The notes under the pieces: model-generated
Databases searched by the model: none
Told to the model about the DNA's origin: nothing
Seen by the model: only the letters and a program-made list of their open reading frames with translations
Shown: one piece after another, positions 41,401 through 41,879 of the stretch
Position numbering within the stretch: the stretch's first letter is position 1
Layout of the letters: each line of letters begins with the position of its first letter
Made by a program: the position numbers and the translations under genes
NCBI GenBank assembly: GCA_039908535.1
Contig: JAMOAW010000050.1
Span: 1-41,879 of the forward strand
Length of the DNA: 41,879 nt
From: JAMOAW01 sp039908535
GTDB taxonomy: Bacteria; Pseudomonadota; Magnetococcia; Magnetococcales; JADFZT01
Reading direction: 5' to 3'

Positions 41401-41717
41401 TTGAAGTAAATGTAGGTTCACCCACCCCAGTGGGACTCTATCCCGCTGGGGATGGCCCCTATGGCCATTGTGATTTGGCGGGCAATGTTTGGGAGTGGCA
41501 GCGCAATCTATCCAAAGATGAAAACACCTCAGATATACCGTTAGACCCGATTGTCTCCCCAGATGATAGGATGGCTATTCGGGGCGGGTCCTGGATCCAT
41601 TCTGCCGTCAGCTTGCGTTCGGCCTATCGTTACAGGGACACCACCGTGAACCGGTTCGACGATCTTGGTTTCCGCGTTTGCGCCGCCGCCGCGAGCACTG
41701 GCCTTTTGATTGATTGA
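38499..41717 (+). CDS. Nucleotidyltransferase-NACHT-FGE fusion, probable STAND-type defence protein
   Basis: 1,072 residues. The N-terminus is a minimal nucleotidyltransferase fold with G29-S30 and D45-x-D47 (VFGSL ... SDIDLL), catalytic residues intact. The NACHT ATPase follows: Walker A GQPGAGKTT at about 360-368, Walker B ILLLDGLDEV with Asp465, and sensor VVTSRPFG near 498. A helical region extends to about 840. Residues about 848-1068 form an FGE/SUMF1 fold: DVSWFEAMAYCRWLS, FRLPDEGLWEKAS, DLAGNVWEW, RGGSW and LGFRVC. The copper-site cysteine pair of true formylglycine enzymes is absent, so this domain is likely a ligand-binding C-type lectin-like fold. NACHT proteins with variable sensor ends include antiphage bNACHT proteins. 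The predicted action is recognition by the C-terminus, ATP-driven assembly and NTase effector activity; that chain is inference. Confidence 0.88.
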   Translation: MIQSTLRLLRKWAVEIKTNNLVEEVFVFGSLINDNGALFEKETSDIDLLAILPQEATTPLTRTQAVLSLINYKKQLETLLIAHFEREKNSIKVVSLIPLTRQECFWSLHKNGKTDLLRDPAFLSLNNGDDKRVQFGAGLDIQERVKLESGFRAMEACQKYRHEVVHVTTHGKDGATSWDEKGETLPKELLRQSAQVRALEEGITGTEAQNLNEGLKFIHKLLPPWEKQGEPYKILYDRITVRSGGRGPLKPLDPEHLLLFNEILFQRGMDFILTKATPSSSPRDTTPTPPLHVNLNYWLQSLLDRTGTIAIKGIGSGAGRNREAGLYPIEQLYTPLRSDGHEAVELADLLPNHPLLLIEGQPGAGKTTFLKLVAAMLAKDLLLESCPDGFSWRERYLGLKWEEKAKIPLFLRLSELAELLSSAKKIANDHRRLLDLLALTPNAEVSWRDHWSGLLARGEAILLLDGLDEVADDKLRERVFAIVQDVMRKWPKTPMVVTSRPFGVELFKGIGFHHVRIDSFGPKEIEAFLGRWVTALHASEGAAQSHQEILKKAIVEKPAIRRLAANPVMLTCLCVVHWNEGQLPEGRGRVYQAVMRWLIAARSELRTEAGYTDRFALEAFATLALAMMLGGQSGKKAVFDVEEGAETIETLVQRHFEKLQTKPERLRWAREWLRFEFLGSGIVEELGDRRLKFWHLTFQEYLATQALAWMGDGETKGEDWWPVVAPYLTNPQWRETLALLPGSLFDEGGSKRVDRLLNRVLALQGENPTLADEARVAGIMGHLLEPMVAYQYKPPTNINEPYQHLRDRAMAIFTKEGAAQVPIATRIEAAEALGQAGDARLKQNNLIKIPGTDWWLNKYLVTVAEYHAFVDQEGYKEPRWWCENGWNKRREKGWESPNNWDDQLLHPNRPVTDVSWFEAMAYCRWLSDVNKNMRFRLPDEGLWEKASTPSQGEYPWGITEPTPELANFEVNVGSPTPVGLYPAGDGPYGHCDLAGNVWEWQRNLSKDENTSDIPLDPIVSPDDRMAIRGGSWIHSAVSLRSAYRYRDTTVNRFDDLGFRVCAAAASTGLLID

Positions 41718-41722
41718 TCTTT

Positions 41723-41750
41723 TGGGGTCCAGGGGCGTAGCCCCTGATTG
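41723..41750. repeat. Palindromic repeat (copy 4), possible terminator
   Basis: TTTTGGGGTCC is followed by AGGGGC-GTA-GCCCCT (41731-41745) just after the NACHT gene stop, a short form of the interspersed palindromic family. It could terminate the NACHT transcript; no clear T-run follows. Confidence 0.5.
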
Positions 41751-41811
41751 CATCAAAATTCTTGCCTGCAACCCAACTTATTGTATATAATCAAAGTAGA
41801 AAGGGTAGACC

Positions 41812-41879
41812 ATGCCAGAGATAGAGATGGAACCACAACCCGACGAATATGACTCCCCCTGGAAGGAGATCTTGGAGCA
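41812..41879 (+). CDS. N-terminus of an Rpn/DUF4351-like protein (runs off window)
   Basis: The ATG at 41812 follows AAAGGG at a short distance and opens an uninterrupted frame to the window end. The 22 residues visible end in EYDSPWKEILE. The YDSPWKE phrase is the typical start of Rpn-family (PD-(D/E)xK recombination-promoting nuclease) and DUF4351-type proteins, which are scattered and often multi-copy. Only the start is present, so the call rests on that motif. Confidence 0.6.
   Translation, partial: MPEIEMEPQPDEYDSPWKEILE

Overview
The window is about 42 kb of an AT-leaning Gram-negative genome. A LEPR/DUF4347 giant surface protein, hybrid chemotaxis-type kinases, a NACHT-FGE fusion and scattered G-run/C-run palindromic repeats fit a deep-branching Pseudomonadota member, perhaps of the Magnetococcales type. 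No rRNA or tRNA is present, so this placement is an inference. No rRNA, tRNA, CRISPR array or complete insertion sequence was seen.

Left block (1-12674, minus strand): one uninterrupted reading frame of at least 4,224 codons that runs off the left edge. It encodes a giant modular surface or secreted protein: an N-terminal LEPRLMFDGAA motif, a DUF4347 domain, Calx-beta repeats, VCBS repeats, many bacterial Ig-like repeats, a second internal DUF4347 domain, a seven-repeat propeller-like segment, more Ig-like repeats, a cadherin-like repeat and VCBS again. The many smaller reading frames in this block are antisense shadows. Just upstream lies a 129-bp MITE-like inverted-repeat element.

Middle block A (13025-22825): a GT9 (heptosyltransferase-type) gene on the minus strand faces away from a tightly packed plus-strand operon. 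The operon encodes a radical SAM enzyme, two proteins built of tandem TIGR04076-like Cys-containing repeats, an extended SDR epimerase/dehydratase, and a PurH-like protein with an altered cyclohydrolase site. A 1,020-residue polytopic membrane protein follows. This looks like an unassigned biosynthetic pathway.

Middle block B (22836-28733, minus strand): a translationally coupled three-gene module (HEPN-like protein, ParA-like ATPase with a KGGVGR P-loop, second P-loop ATPase), which is a good candidate conflict/defence system. It is followed by a zinc-ribbon methyltransferase and a B12-binding radical SAM protein.

Right-middle block (28832-36836, minus strand): a signalling operon. In transcription order it encodes a REC-GAF-histidine kinase, a REC-CheB-REC-kinase fusion with a lost CheB serine, a broken histidine kinase, a single-domain response regulator, MetF, and CheR with TPRs.

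Right block (37098-41879): several small genes (a Cys-rich locus with a possible frameshift, a tiny membrane peptide behind a strong hairpin, a zinc-ribbon membrane protein), a 1,072-residue nucleotidyltransferase-NACHT-FGE fusion resembling antiphage STAND proteins, and the start of an Rpn/DUF4351-like gene.

A family of interspersed palindromic repeats occurs at four intergenic sites and has extended the reading frame of at least one gene.
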